A stretch of 64,000 nt of DNA from Vombatus ursinus (lineage: Eukaryota > Chordata > Mammalia > Diprotodontia > Vombatidae). This document shows positions 1-10,244 of this stretch, piece by piece (position 1 is the stretch's first letter; every line of letters starts with the position of its first letter). The notes below the pieces were generated by a model. It searched no databases and was not told the DNA's origin. It saw nothing but the letters and a program-made list of their open reading frames with translations. The stretch is from contig NW_020954551.1 in assembly GCF_900497805.2 (NCBI RefSeq), positions 2,889,569 through 2,953,568 of the forward strand, written 5' to 3'. The translations under genes and the position numbers were made by a program.

Positions 1-595
1 CCTGGGATCGTGTTAGCTTTTTGGCAGCCGTAAGACCCTTTTGGCTCCTAATGCCCTTGGCAAGCATCTAAAACCCTCGTCTCTTTCACTTGAAAGTCAG
101 GCGAGGACTGCTTAGCCAAGAACATGATGGGATGTGTGCATGCATGGCTCTCCTGCCCTTCTAGTATTACTAGAGAGCTCTGAATAAAGGCTTAAGAGCT
201 TTCCAAATCTGCCTCTCCTCACTAGCTAAATTCCTGGCACTTTCCCTATCTTTTTGGTTCAAAAAGAAGAAGAGAATGCTGTTCCCTGATTGGGCCCCAC
301 TCGTGGTCTCATCTTCTAGAAGTAAAGGAGAGGGAACCTGAATTTATCCGAGTTCATATTTGTGCTGCTGTGGTTTACAACTATGAGGAATAAGCTTGTT
401 ATTCACAACCCAGCTAGAATTCCCACTTCCCCCAGGGATATGGGGTTACATATTTTTAAAGACACTCTTCTCTTCCTCATCCCTCTCCCTGTGTCCATAA
501 CATTCTCAGGCAGGGTATCTCCCTTGCCCCACTCCCCAAATGTCACTGGAACATCATTGCAGTCAACAAGCATGTGAGTGACAGATGGCAGCAAC
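1..595. other. Unannotated intergenic sequence
   Basis: I recognise no gene, RNA or repeat family here. The open frames are short and lack any family motif. Confidence 0.5.
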
Positions 596-795
596 ATGCA
601 TGGTACAGTTGAAAGAATAATGCATGTGAGGTCAGTGTACCTAGGTCCCATCCCAGCTTTGCTACTTATAACCTGGGTGACTTTGAGTAAATTGATTAAC
701 TCCTCTGGTCCTCAGTTTACTCATCTGTAAAATGAGAAGGCTGGATCTGAGAGCCTCTTATGCCTCTCCCATTTCTAAAGCTACGATTCTATAAC
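596..795 (+). repeat. MIR SINE
   Basis: MIR-type order: a GGTCCCATCCCAGCTTTGC-like head region, then the core with ACCTGGGTGACTTTGAG, then CCTCAGTTTACTCATCTGTAAAATGAG. Diverged, so old. Confidence 0.75.
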
Positions 796-1024
796 CCTCA
801 TTGTAACATCATTACATACCTTGGCATAGCCCCAATGGTTATATCCAGTCTACCTTCTCTAGTCTCCTCGGAACACTTTTATGGTAATTGAATATCAGGA
901 CTCATGTCATTCTCTGGTTTCCTGGACCTGGTCCCTGATGGTTTAGAATTCCTGTGGCCTCTTGGGGAACGACCCCTCCCCCGACCTCCAGTCATGGTCT
1001 AGTGAATTCCACTGAGCCTGATGT

Positions 1025-1145
1025 GATGCTGTGGAAAGAATGTAGAGTTTATATATAGTCAGGGGACCTGGGTTCAGAGCCCGACTTTGCTATTATTTAC
1101 TTACTACCTATGAGACCTGGACAAGTCACTTAACCAGAGTGGTTA
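1025..1145 (+). repeat. MIR SINE fragment
   Basis: GGGACCTGGGTTCAGAGCCC is followed by ACCTGGACAAGTCACTTAACC, the MIR B-box and core region. The 3' part is missing. Confidence 0.65.
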
Positions 1146-1309
1146 AGTGAGACCCAGAGATAACCTCAATAAATGACCCTTACGATTCTTCCCACATATC
1201 CTATAACTTGCCTTGTATCTTCCTATATTTCTTGAAGTATAAAGATTGGAGGATTGGGGTGGGGGAAGGTGAGTCCCGAAACAAGCAAGGTTATTTCTAA
1301 ACACTATGG

Positions 1310-1533
1310 AAAAGGGATTCAACCTTTTATTGGGTGATGGAGCCCTCTGGCAGTCTGGGGAAGCCTATGGACTCCTCAGAATAAAACATTCAAATGCATA
1401 AAATAAAATACATAAATTACAAAGGAAACCAATTATATTGAACTAAAGATGTATTTTTTCTTCCTTTTCAAGTTCATGGATCCCTTGATATCTACCTAGG
1501 GATCAATAGACCCCAGGTTAAGAACCTGGGTTT
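1310..1533. mobile_element. Non-autonomous hAT-like DNA transposon
   Basis: The right end reads GGTTAAGAACCTGGG. Its reverse complement resembles the terminal repeat of MER-type hAT elements and matches imperfectly a GGGATTCAACCTTT sequence at the left end. The A/T-rich interior fits a short internally deleted element. The family name is uncertain. Confidence 0.45.
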
Positions 1534-2545
1534 GAGCCATCCGAAACCACAGCCCTCTTGTTCCTTGTCTTTTTGAGAGTTTTTAACCCTTTAGCCAACA
1601 TAAAATTGCCTCCTCTTTTATCAAATCAGTGGAGAGTAAGCAAAAGCTATAAATGAAAAAAATCGCAACTGTCGGGAGACCTTTGGTTTGAATTCTCAGT
1701 TATAGCCCATGCTGAAATATCTCCAAAGAACCTGGCTCATCTCTCTCTTCTGCCCCATCATGTTATCCATGGAAGGTCTCCCAGCGTGTGCTTGGAAGTA
1801 TGAGAATCCAATCAAGACCCTTCTCTAGTACAGCCCTTCGGGGACAACATCCAATAAAACAAGCCTAACTTGACCAGCTCAGAGTTTTTCTCCCGTTTCC
1901 CTGCCTATAACCTCTAGGTGATGTCAGACACCTCCACCCTGGCCCAGAAAGGCCTGAGTTGGCCAGTCACTTTCTGCCATATTCAGAAGCTTTTTGTGAG
2001 GAGCTACCTGGGGACCTCAGGGCAGAAGGTACTTCCCCATAGGTAAGATCTGCATCCCAGGAGCACAGAGAGGGGAGGGGTCACTGCAGAGGACAGCATG
2101 GCTGCCCTCGGGGAAAGAATGACATTCAGCATGATTGTCCAAGAACCACAGAACCTCCTTCCTTTCTGTTTGGGTAGGCAGGACACCGGGGATGGTAGGG
2201 GCACCATCCCCAACACACTTGTCCCGACATTTATCAAGGATAAAAGTGATCCTGCAAGTTCGCCAGAGCAGCCCACTAGGGAAAGAGAAAGGGTCTTCCA
2301 GGGTGGGGGCAGAGTGGCCTTTCACTACCTAGGCAGTCTACACAGAGATCTGAGCCCGGGCTGAACACTTTGGTTATCACTTGACAAAGTACTTTGGATC
2401 ACTCTGTTGGAAAGCCCCAGCTTCACTTCGATCCAAAATCAGGAGACAAGGTCCCTGGAATCTGTCCCTGGGCAGTCTCTTGGACTAAAGCAAATCATCC
2501 TGATAACAAATATCAACAAATCCTGTGTCCTTCCTCTCTGGGCTC
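1534..2545. other. Unannotated intergenic sequence
   Basis: About 1 kb with no recognisable repeat or gene. Overlapping short open frames on both strands at 2.0-2.36 kb show no domain. Confidence 0.45.
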
Positions 2546-2549
2546 CTTA

Positions 2550-3012
2550 AGATCCACTAAAGTCTAAACTGGTGCATTCAATCAGTTTTTCACCCTCATT
2601 CACACTTCATTATCCAATCAGTCCCCAGGCCACCTCTTGCCAATGCTACTTCCACAGCAGCTCTCTCTCCTCTTCCCTTTTCTCTACCCACACTACAATC
2701 ACCTTAGTTCAGACCCTCAATCCATCTCGTGCCACTCCTGCAATAGTTCCTTAGTTAGCCTCCCTGCATCCAACCTCTCCTTTCCCCAATCCATCTTCCA
2801 CATAGTTTCCAAACTGATATTCCTCAAACACAGGTCTGACTCTGTTCCTTTCCTGCTCAAGAAGTTTCAATGGCCCCTTATTGCCCCTAGATTCAAATAC
2901 AAACTCCTTTGGTTGTCATTTAAAGACCTTCACAATCTGACTCCAATCCATCCTTCCAGGCCGATTACATATTCCTCCCTCCTCAGGGCCATTTTGGCTG
3001 GCTTGCTATAGA
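2550..3012 (+). mobile_element. L2 LINE fragment, 3' half
   Basis: Contains the L2 hallmarks CAATCCATCTTCCACA, CTGACTCTGTTCC, CTCAAGAAGTTTCAATGGC and AGACCTTCACAATCTGAC, in the right order. It abuts an antisense L2 at 3013. Confidence 0.8.
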
Positions 3013-3074
3013 AAATCAGTTTAACAAGCATTTATTAAGCACCTACTGTGTGCCAGGAACATAGATGCTATGGA

Positions 3075-3303
3075 AGCAGCTAGGTGGCACAGAGGATAGA
3101 GTGCCAGGCCTGGAATCAGGAAGACTCCTCTTCATGCGTTCGAATCTGGCTGCAGACACTTGCTAGTTGTGTGACCCTGGACAAGTCATTTAACCCTATT
3201 TGTCTCAGCTTCCTCATCTGTTAAAAAAAACAACACTCAAGTGTCTTTGCCAAGAAAACCCCAAATGGTGTCACAAAGAACAAGAGCGACAGTAACAACA
3301 TGC
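3075..3303 (+). repeat. Mar1-like SINE with RTE-type tail
   Basis: The head AGCAGCTAGGTGGCACAGAG leads to the CORE region, then AAGAAAACCCCAAATGGTG and a BovB/RTE-like end. Flanked by imperfect target duplications GATGCTATGGA (3064-3074) and GATGCACTGGA (3304-3314), inside an antisense L2. Confidence 0.8.
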
Positions 3304-3545
3304 GATGCACTGGAGATAAAAACTGTTATTGCTCTCAAGAAGCCTACATTCTAGCAGAGTTGCCCCACACAAGTACAAAACAAGGAAGACTGGGAGGGGG
3401 AGGTTGGTGGGGATGCACTGACCCCTCAGGGGAGTGAGGAAGGCTTCGCAGAGAAGGTGGTGCATGAGCTGAGCAGGCAAGGATGCTGAGAGGCAGAGAT
3501 GAGGGCAGGCATTCCAAGAGAGGGGAGAATGGCACACAAAACGTG

Positions 3546-3629
3546 TGAAGTTTAGATTCAGTCAAAGGGCCAAACCTGAGGACCTAGAGGGCCACATGTG
3601 GCTTCGAGGCTGAAGGCTCCCCACCCCTG
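3546..3629 (-). mobile_element. hAT-like DNA transposon end
   Basis: The inverted sequence begins CAGGGGTGGGGAGCCTTCAG and contains GGCCACATGTGGCCCTCTAGG-like sequence, typical of MER-class hAT termini. Only one end is clear. Confidence 0.5.
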
Positions 3630-4724
3630 GCCTATACAAATGCACCTAGGCAGGTAAGAGAACCAAGTTTAAGGAACACAAAATAAACAATCCTTTTGGC
3701 TGGAACATATAGTTCATGATGGGAAATGAAATGAAGTAAATCTGGAAAGGTCGGTTGGAGCCAGATTGTGGAGCACCTTGGATGTCAGCTTAAGCAGTCT
3801 GTATTTTATCCTCCAGGCAATGGGGAGCCCCTGAAGGTTTTTGAGGAGGAGAGTGGCATGGTCTGACTTGTACCCTATGAAGATTTCTTTGACAACTGCA
3901 TGAGAGATAGGTCAGAGAGGGCTAGAATCAGTTAGATGATTATGGTATTTCAGGTGAAAGGTGATGAAGATTGGATGGTGGATTTTCTAGTAGAGTGAAG
4001 AATAATAATGCAAGAGATGTGGTGAAGGTCAAATTGGCAAGAATTGGAAATAGATTGTGTAATAGGAATCAAGGAAGACGCCAAGGTTAGGAACATGGGC
4101 AATTAGAAAAGTCATGTTGCCTTCAGGAGAAATAGGGCAATTTAGGGAGACCTAGGATTGGGGTTCAGGCGTGTTGAGTTTGAGATACCTACAGGCCATC
4201 AGAAGATGATACCTAGTGGAATGTGTTGCTCAGAGAAAGATGAAAACTGGATACTTAGATGTGGGAGTCATCTGCAAGGAGATGAGACTTGGACCCAGGG
4301 CAGCTGATAAAGTCTCCAAGGGAAAGTATTAAGAGAACAGGGAAGAGGGAACAGGACAAGGCCCTAGTAGAGATTACACATTGTATTTTCAACATTTGTT
4401 GATTTGACTTGACATGGGAAATGGATCTACAAAAGGGGACAGAGACAAAATGGTCAGACACTCAAGTGGTCAACAATGGAAAGCAGTGTCACAGAAGACG
4501 GAAGAGGACTATGGGATAGACAGGGTCAACAATTGCAATGAGGCCAAGCACAGTGAGGGCCAGTAGGCTAGAGAGGGTATCACTTCTTAGGAATGGAACG
4601 ACCCTGGCCTTCCTGAAGGTCCTGTAGGTATTTCCCTTCTCCCATAGGTGAGTTCCTCCCATGACCTCCATTTTGTGGAAGGGCTCAGACCATCCAAGCT
4701 TCACTCTTTAACCTTTGCCACTAT

Positions 4725-4865
4725 GCCTAACCACAGGTCCCTTCTCCACCCTTTTTCAGTTCCCTTTTATGTATTGTCTTACCCTATTTGAATAGAAGCT
4801 CATTGAGGGCTCATCTTTTGGCTTGTATTTGTAGCCCTATCACTTTGCACAGTGCCTGACTTGTA
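4725..4865 (+). mobile_element. L2 LINE 3' end, left part
   Basis: AATAGAAGCTCATTGAGGGC and GCACAGTGCCTGAC are the L2 terminal region. The element stops at 4865 and resumes at 6401 after nested insertions. TGCCTGACTTGTA (4853-4865) and TGCCTGACATATA (6401-6413) flank the insert. Confidence 0.75.
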
Positions 4866-5016
4866 TTGTTGTTCAGTCATTTAGTCATGTCTGACTCTTC
4901 ATGACCTCGTAGACCACATCACACCAATACTGTCCACGGGTCTTCTTGGCAGACATCCTGGAGTGGCATGCCATTTTCTTCTCCAGTGGATTAAGGCAAA
5001 CAGAAGTAAAGTGACT
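4866..5016 (-). repeat. Mar1-like SINE, antisense, 3' half
   Basis: Antisense RTE-type tail (GTTGTTCAGTCATTTAGTCATG) followed by CCATTTTCTTCTCCAG. It breaks at GTAAAGTGACT (5006-5016), where the CYCS retrocopy entered. The rest of the SINE is at 6287-6400. Confidence 0.75.
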
Positions 5017-5041
5017 AGAGGAAGCGCAAGTCAGACGGATG

Positions 5042-5102
5042 ATGGAGAGAGAATGAGAGAGAGAGAAAGAGAGAAAGAGAGAGAGAGAGACAGAGAGAGA
5101 GC
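5042..5102. repeat. (GA)n microsatellite
   Basis: Impure GAGA tract inside the 5'-UTR-like part of the CYCS retrocopy. Confidence 0.85.
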
Positions 5103-5569
5103 GGGTGAGCACAAGGCTTCGGGCCCAGCCAAATTCACAATGGGTGACGAGGAGAAGGTCAAGACTATCTTTGTTCAGAAGTGTACTCAGTGCCACACCA
5201 CTGAGAAGGGGGCCTAATCTGAACGGACTCCTTGGCTGAAAGACCAGCCAGTATCCAGCTTTTCTTGCACAGATGCCAACGAGAACAAAAGTATCACCCG
5301 GGGAGAGGATACACTGATGGAATACTTGGAAAACCCCAAAAAGTATATCCCTGGAACAAAAATGATCTTTGAAGGCATTAAGAAGAAGGGAGAAAGGGCA
5401 GACTTGATAGCATACCTTGAAAAGGCCACCAATGAGTAATAGCTGTCTGCTGCATATTTATTATATAAAGGTGATGTCTCTCAAGATGAGATTTCTTTTC
5501 TTTTTTTATTTTAATCAAAGGTAATGTATTCCACCTCTATCTTGGAAAGTTTCGATTGAATCTGGCTTC

Positions 5570-5717
5570 TTTTTTTTTTTTAGGCAGTTGGGGTTAAGCG
5601 ACTTGCCCAGGGTCACACAGCTAGTAAGTGTCAAGTGTTTAGTCTAGGGCTGTATTTGAACTCAGGTCCTCCTGACTCCAGGGCTGGTGCTCTATGCACT
5701 GCACCACCTACCTGCCC
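5570..5717 (-). repeat. A-tailed SINE (WSINE1-like), antisense
   Basis: Starts with a T tract, then GGGGTTAAGCGACTTGCCCA and the inverted SINE head, ending at CACCTACCTGCC. It sits in the 3' UTR of the CYCS retrocopy. Target duplications are TGAATCTGGCTTCTTTT (5557-5573) and TGAATCTGGTTTCTTTT (5718-5734), 16 of 17 identical, so it is younger than the retrocopy. Confidence 0.9.
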
Positions 5718-6285
5718 TGAATCTGGTTTCTTTTGCTGAACAATAGGGAAAACTTACTTGATGGTTTCGTGTGACTTTTACCTGTAGTATGTTGGGGGGA
5801 GGGGAATTATCTTTTGGAAAAAGTTGTGCCCCTGGTCTGTCCAAAGGCAAGGTCAACTGAATCAAAACGAGCCCACTAATTTCCAACTTAAATTCCCTAA
5901 CTTTTCATGCATAAACAGCTTAATTACAATGATTTGATTAAATACTGCCTTTAAATGGTTGACAGGCATGTCAGTGTACTTTATTACCTAACAATCCTGA
6001 GTAAAGAACACCCCATCACACTGGGTGAGTGATCTTTGAATTGAAACTGTGAAAAGCCAGAGGAGTTCAGCTAGAGATAGGACCTTCTGCTGAGTTAAGT
6101 ACCTGTTTTAAGCTCAATTGTACCTTAGGATTTTAAGACCTGTTGAATTTAAAGTTTGCAGACATGTTCTATAGTATGCGAATAGTAGTGTTACGAGTGG
6201 AGGGTTCAGCTGTAAATGATGTAATCATAAGAATTCAGCAATTAAACACTTGTGAATATATACTTTTCCTGAAGAAAAAAAAAAA

Positions 6286-6400
6286 GGTAAGTGACTTGCC
6301 CTGGTTCACACAGCTCATAAATGTCTGAGGCTGCATTTGAACTCAGGTCTTCCTAACTCCAGACCTGGCACTCTGTCCACTGAGCCACATAGCTGCTTCC
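6286..6400 (-). repeat. Mar1-like SINE, antisense, 5' half
   Basis: Continues the SINE broken at 5016: AAGTGACTTGCCCTGG, GAACTCAGGTCTTCCTAACT and the inverted head GAGCCACATAGCTGC. Confidence 0.75.
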
Positions 6401-6455
6401 TGCCTGACATATAGTAAACTCTTAATAAATTCTTTCTGACTTGACTTGTATTTAA
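6401..6455 (+). mobile_element. L2 LINE 3' terminus, right part
   Basis: TGCCTGACATATAGTAAACT then TTAATAAATTC and a TGACTTGAC-like end. This is the L2 terminus separated from 4725-4865 by the nested insertions. Confidence 0.7.
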
Positions 6456-7282
6456 TTAGCTGTCCTGGGAGGTTTCTTTAAACTCTGCTATTCTGTGATT
6501 CCTCCACTACATTCATGTACAGAAACAGTCAAGCCAAAATTAGAAAGGAAAAGAAATTTCTGTTGCTCCCTGGATTCAGTCTTCATAGATTTCACATCTC
6601 TTGTTCACTTACGTGAATACAAGAAAGTCAAAAATAAAATGTCTCTTGAATGTAGTTCAAAGTCAAGTTATGTATAAGTGCAATTATACATCACATATCC
6701 AGGGACTTTGAACTCTATGGAATACAGCCAAAAACTGATCAGGGTCATCACTCAGGGCCTATTGACTCTTACTTTACCAACAACTCTAACAAGATTAATT
6801 TTCTGGGTTCTCATCCCATTGTAAATTACAGGTAGCAAAAAATGGTGGGTAGGAGAAGAAAAGTCAGGATTCCTAACAGTAGGCACATTGATGGCAGCAA
6901 AGTGTGGGAGGTAACAGTCTTCTGAAGGAAGGAGACCTAAAACTATGAAAGGCATTGCCTATTTTAAAAAGCACCATCATCATCTCATAGCTCAATTTAT
7001 GTAGGATTTCAGGGTTCACAAAACATTTTACGTGTATGATCTCATCTGATACAGCAGCATGATAATGGAAAGCCATTTAGCACAGCAGCCTCAGAGGCCT
7101 CATTAGCCCTTTACCACAATAATCTGGGGCTCTCAGGGTGCCTGCTTTTAGAAGACCTGTCTTTCCCCTTCTCCTTATGATTTCTATTTGTAATCTCAGC
7201 CAAATAATTGATGAGGCAGACAGCAGTGAGTTACCTGACAGGCTTGTGGTAGGAAGCTAATGAGATCATATCCACGTAGCAC
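6456..7282. other. Unannotated intergenic sequence
   Basis: No gene seen. A faint MIR/L2-like trace (CATTTTACGTGTATGATCTC) lies near 7020-7055. Confidence 0.4.
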
Positions 7283-7342
7283 CATAAAAATGTAGGCTAT
7301 TATTATTATTATTGCTAATAATGATTATTATTATTATTATTA
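7283..7342. repeat. (TTA)n microsatellite
   Basis: TTATTATTATTATTATTGC and a second TTA block, impure. Confidence 0.85.
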
Positions 7343-7384
7343 AAGATGACTGAGTGCATTGGTATATTAAATCACAAGTCTATA

Positions 7385-7475
7385 ATTAAGGTTATAATTC
7401 ACTAACTGTGGGACTTTCAGCAAGTCATTTCACTTTGGCCTCAGTTTCCTCAAAGGTCCCTTCTAGCTCTAAAAT
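7385..7475 (+). repeat. MIR SINE fragment
   Basis: AGCAAGTCATTTCACTTTGG then CCTCAGTTTCCTC and CCTTCTAGCTCTAAAATG. Confidence 0.65.
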
Positions 7476-7489
7476 GTCTTCTTTGTTGT

Positions 7490-7592
7490 ATGCCATTTAA
7501 CCTCTCTGAGCCTCAGTTTCCTCCTCTGTAAAATAAGGAATTGGAGCAAATGACCTCAGAGGTCCCTTCCATCACTAACTCTACGATCCCAT
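7490..7592 (+). repeat. MIR SINE fragment
   Basis: AACCTCTCTGAGCCTCAGTT, TCCTCCTCTGTAAAATAAGG and CCCTTCCATCACTAACTCTA: the MIR 3' half. Confidence 0.65.
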
Positions 7593-8740
7593 CTGTGGTC
7601 CTGTTGTAAATAGGTGTGAGCAAGGTATGTGGACTAAAGGGGAAGGGCCAATGAGAAATCCCACCTCCACCCAGCCCCTCAACGCATGCCCACACCCATA
7701 CCCACACACCAGGATGCTGCCCCATTAGGTCCACCCTCTCTGACTGCCAGTAATGCATATATGTAAATGTCTATGTATGTGTGTCTTAAATCAAAGCTCA
7801 AGACTTAACCAGATTAGAACCAGAAAGCAAACTAGATCTTTGTTTGTTCAAGAACAAGGGTCAGGCCAAAAAAGGGAAAATAATAGAGGTCAGAATGCCT
7901 AGTGAGGACAACCTAGAAAAGTGAGAATCTAGCCAGCCAAGAAGCTGTTTTCTTACCCCCTTACTGATCTCCAGCTGTGTGGGTGAGCCCACCTGGGAAA
8001 CAGGTGTGGGCCTTTTATTGAAAGTTCAAAGCTGAAAGGCAGCCCAGCCCCTATCAGCCAGAACTTGACATTTTCAAAATATTCAGAAAACGTTGCTTTG
8101 TCCTCAAGAAACTTACATTCCTTTCTTGTGACCAACAAATTTTCCCCTCCACTGGCTGGAATATTTCCATCCCTGGATCCTTGTAACTCAGGCAGATTGT
8201 TAACACTGAGTTTTAGCACAACAGAAATAAAACAAGATATTGGGGGCTGGCGGGAGAATGTCCAAGTTTTATTTATATGTACACATATAAACACATATTA
8301 ATGGCAGGTTAATTCAGTTTTACTACCGATGTCTTGGAGCTTATTTCATAGGAATAAAATTTTATGAAGATTCCACTTTTGTAAATCAGACGAGGAAAAA
8401 GCTGAATATGTGAGACAGTTTTTCTCTGTGTGGTAGAGATAGCTTTCGGCTCAAATCAGCTCCTCTTAAAGCAACTATTCCATTCACTCATTTCAATAGT
8501 ATTTCCTCAGGGTTTTCTTGAAGCAGAAGTTAAGTGGTGTTCTTTCTTGAAAGCCACAGTTATTTCTACAAATACAATGATGGTGGTCACACACTCATTT
8601 CCGATGAAAGTATAAAAATCAATTCTGAACGACAATAGCAAATGAAATGCCTTGGAGATGTTTATTGCCTTTATTTTTCTTGGCAATTTTATTTTAGGAA
8701 GCTTTGCTCTAAGAACAGCTCTTACTCTACTATTTCAATC
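7593..8740. other. Unannotated intergenic sequence
   Basis: No gene. The overlapping open frames at 7.95-8.30 kb on both strands show no family motif. Confidence 0.4.
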
Positions 8741-8744
8741 TTGG

Positions 8745-9145
8745 CTAGGGAGCAGCTCAACGAACTGTGACATATGAATGTAATGGAATATCTTGAGGTA
8801 GTAAGGAATGACACGGCAGGTGGCAGGTCCTGTAGTGCATAAAGCTCTGCGCCTGGAGTCAGGAGAGCCCAAGTTCAAATCTGGGCTCAGACACTTACTA
8901 GCTGTGTGACCCTTGGGAAGTCACTTAACCCTGTTTGCCTCAGTTTCCTCATCTGCAAAATGAGCTGGAGAAGGAAATGGTGAACCACTCTGGTATCGTT
9001 GCCAAGAAAACCCCAAATGGGATCGAAAACAGTTGGACGCAACTGAAACGACTGAACAACGACAATGAGTAACAAATAGGAGGAATTCAGAGAAGCTCAG
9101 GAAGGTTTGCATGAACTGATACAGAATGAAATAAACCAAACCTGA
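8745..9145 (+). mobile_element. LINE-1 3' region split by a SINE
   Basis: CATATGAATGTAATGGAATA precedes, and GAATTCAGAGAAGCTCAGGA plus GAACTGATACAGAATGAAAT follow, a SINE at 8815-9060. These are consecutive parts of the marsupial LINE-1 3' end, so the SINE is younger. Confidence 0.75.
8815..9060 (+). repeat. Mar1-like SINE with RTE-type tail
   Basis: TGGAGTCAGGAGAGCCCAAG, CACTTACTAGCTGTGTGACC, CAAGAAAACCCCAAATGGGA and ACTGAAACGACTGAACAACG. Short AATGA repeats flank it. Confidence 0.85.
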
Positions 9146-9432
9146 AATGACAGCTAAAAGGAAGCCAAGTCACAGGGCCCCTGGCAAATACAAAGGTTTC
9201 CAGAGAGTAGATAATGCCACGCTTCTCTCCTGCAAGCACGTTTCACTGCAAGGATAGAGCTTCACATAGAGTGTTAGACAACGGTCACCAGCAGTTACCA
9301 TCTTGGTTGTTTTTGCTCAATTTTTTTCTTTTTACCAGGAAGGATTCGATTAGCATCAGGAGTAAGGTAGGTTGTCAGAGGGACAGGGGAGTGCATACAA
9401 AAATAGCAGTCAATTAAAAACAATGAGAAATG

Positions 9433-9555
9433 TGTAATCAATAAGCATTTATGAAGCACCTAGTATATACCAGGCACTGTGCTAAGTCAGTGTTAAAAAT
9501 ACAAAAACAAAATTTAAACAGACTTTACCCTCAAAGATTTTACATTCCATTAATA
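9433..9555 (-). mobile_element. L2 LINE 3' end, antisense
   Basis: AATAAGCATTTATGAAGCAC, ACCAGGCACTGTGCTAAG, then CCCTCAAAGATTTTACATTC: the inverted L2 terminus. Confidence 0.7.
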
Positions 9556-9584
9556 AAACTTACATGGAAAAAAAATCAAGAACA

Positions 9585-9735
9585 GCAATAATATATACAC
9601 ACATATATGTGTATTTTATATAGGAATATATATATATATGCTTATAAAGGTATGTGTATATATATACATACATACATGTGTATTTCATTGTTTTGTGTGT
9701 ATGTGTGTATGCATGTGTTTCATAGCTACCTGAGA
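9585..9735. repeat. Mixed TA/TG microsatellite
   Basis: Interspersed TATATA, CACACATA and TGTGTATG tracts. Confidence 0.75.
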
Positions 9736-9940
9736 TGTCCTTTGGGACAGTGCTCTTAGAAAGGTGGGAAAAGACTTAAGAAGGTGAGAAGGAGTCCCTC
9801 AGCAGGACTGTTTTTGTGTTGGAGCTAGCCCAGGGAGTCTGACTATAAGAGAATAAAGACGCCAATCAGCCAAAGCAGGAAGGAACAGCACGAAGAAGCC
9901 AGGCAAGTGAGGCTTAAGCAACATGTGTCTGTCTGTCAAA

Positions 9941-10062
9941 GATATATAGATACAGATATATGGTTATATGTGTGTGTGTATACAGATATATGGTTATATG
10001 TGTGTGTGTATACACATATATATACACAGACACATACACAACACGTATATACACACACACAC
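9941..10062. repeat. TG/CA/TA microsatellite with a duplicated unit
   Basis: A unit containing ATATGGTTATATGTGTGTG occurs twice in tandem, followed by CA-rich repeats. It directly abuts an antisense RTE fragment. Confidence 0.8.
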
Positions 10063-10240
10063 AGATGGGCAAGCTAGATATAGTCCGAGTAATAGACATT
10101 CTTCATCCACTTGGTTTTTCCCAGCTGATAGTTAAGCTAAACTCTTGAGTGGTTATAAATCCCATTTAGCTCTCTGCAGCGTTCTGATAATTGATGCAGT
10201 TTGCACAATGTCAGCTGCCTCACCCAGGACCACAGGGAGA
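10063..10240 (-). mobile_element. RTE LINE fragment, RT domain, antisense
   Basis: The minus strand translates, across frame breaks, to IIRTLQRELNGIYNHSRV-like sequence and then QLGKTKWMKNVYYSDY-like sequence. This matches the RTE reverse-transcriptase segment just after the catalytic FADD box. Second copy of the same segment: 25640-25890. Confidence 0.65.
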
Positions 10241-10244
10241 ATTT

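Larger units (their letters stand above)
3013..4570 (-). mobile_element. L2 LINE fragment, antisense
   Basis: It begins with the inverted L2 tail (AACAAGCATTTATTAAGCAC) and runs back through antisense L2 sequence (CAATGGGGAGCCCCTGAAGG, GTTGAGTTTGAGATACC, GGAGTCATCTGC). It is interrupted by a SINE at 3075-3303 and by a hAT-like end at 3546-3629. Confidence 0.75.
5017..6285 (+). pseudogene. CYCS: Cytochrome c processed pseudogene
   Basis: This is an intronless retrocopy of somatic cytochrome c, the mitochondrial haem protein that carries electrons from complex III to IV. The CDS relic is 5140-5439. It starts MGDEEKVKTIF, keeps the haem motif CTQCH (residues 15-19) and, near the end, [20 protein letters not shown] followed by the ligand Met, and ends EKATNE plus TAA. 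Compared with the 105-residue family it is broken: about 17 nt are lost just after EKG (the KHKTG region), an Arg codon has become TGA in the GLFGRK segment, and one base is lost before the TDAN-like segment. A 5'-UTR-like stretch with a GA microsatellite precedes it. ATTAAA (6241-6246) lies about 28 nt before an 11-A tract (6275-6285). Flanking duplications GTAAAGTGACT (5006-5016) and GTAAGTGACT (6287-6296) mark LINE-1-type insertion into an older SINE. Transcription is not expected. Confidence 0.9.

Noticed and set aside
4963-5217. Functional cytochrome c exon
   Set aside because: Intronless, with a stop, length changes, an A tract and target duplications, so it is a processed pseudogene.
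9941-10062. CRISPR-like or direct-repeat array
   Set aside because: It is a TG/CA/TA microsatellite with one duplicated unit; there are no unique spacers of regular length.
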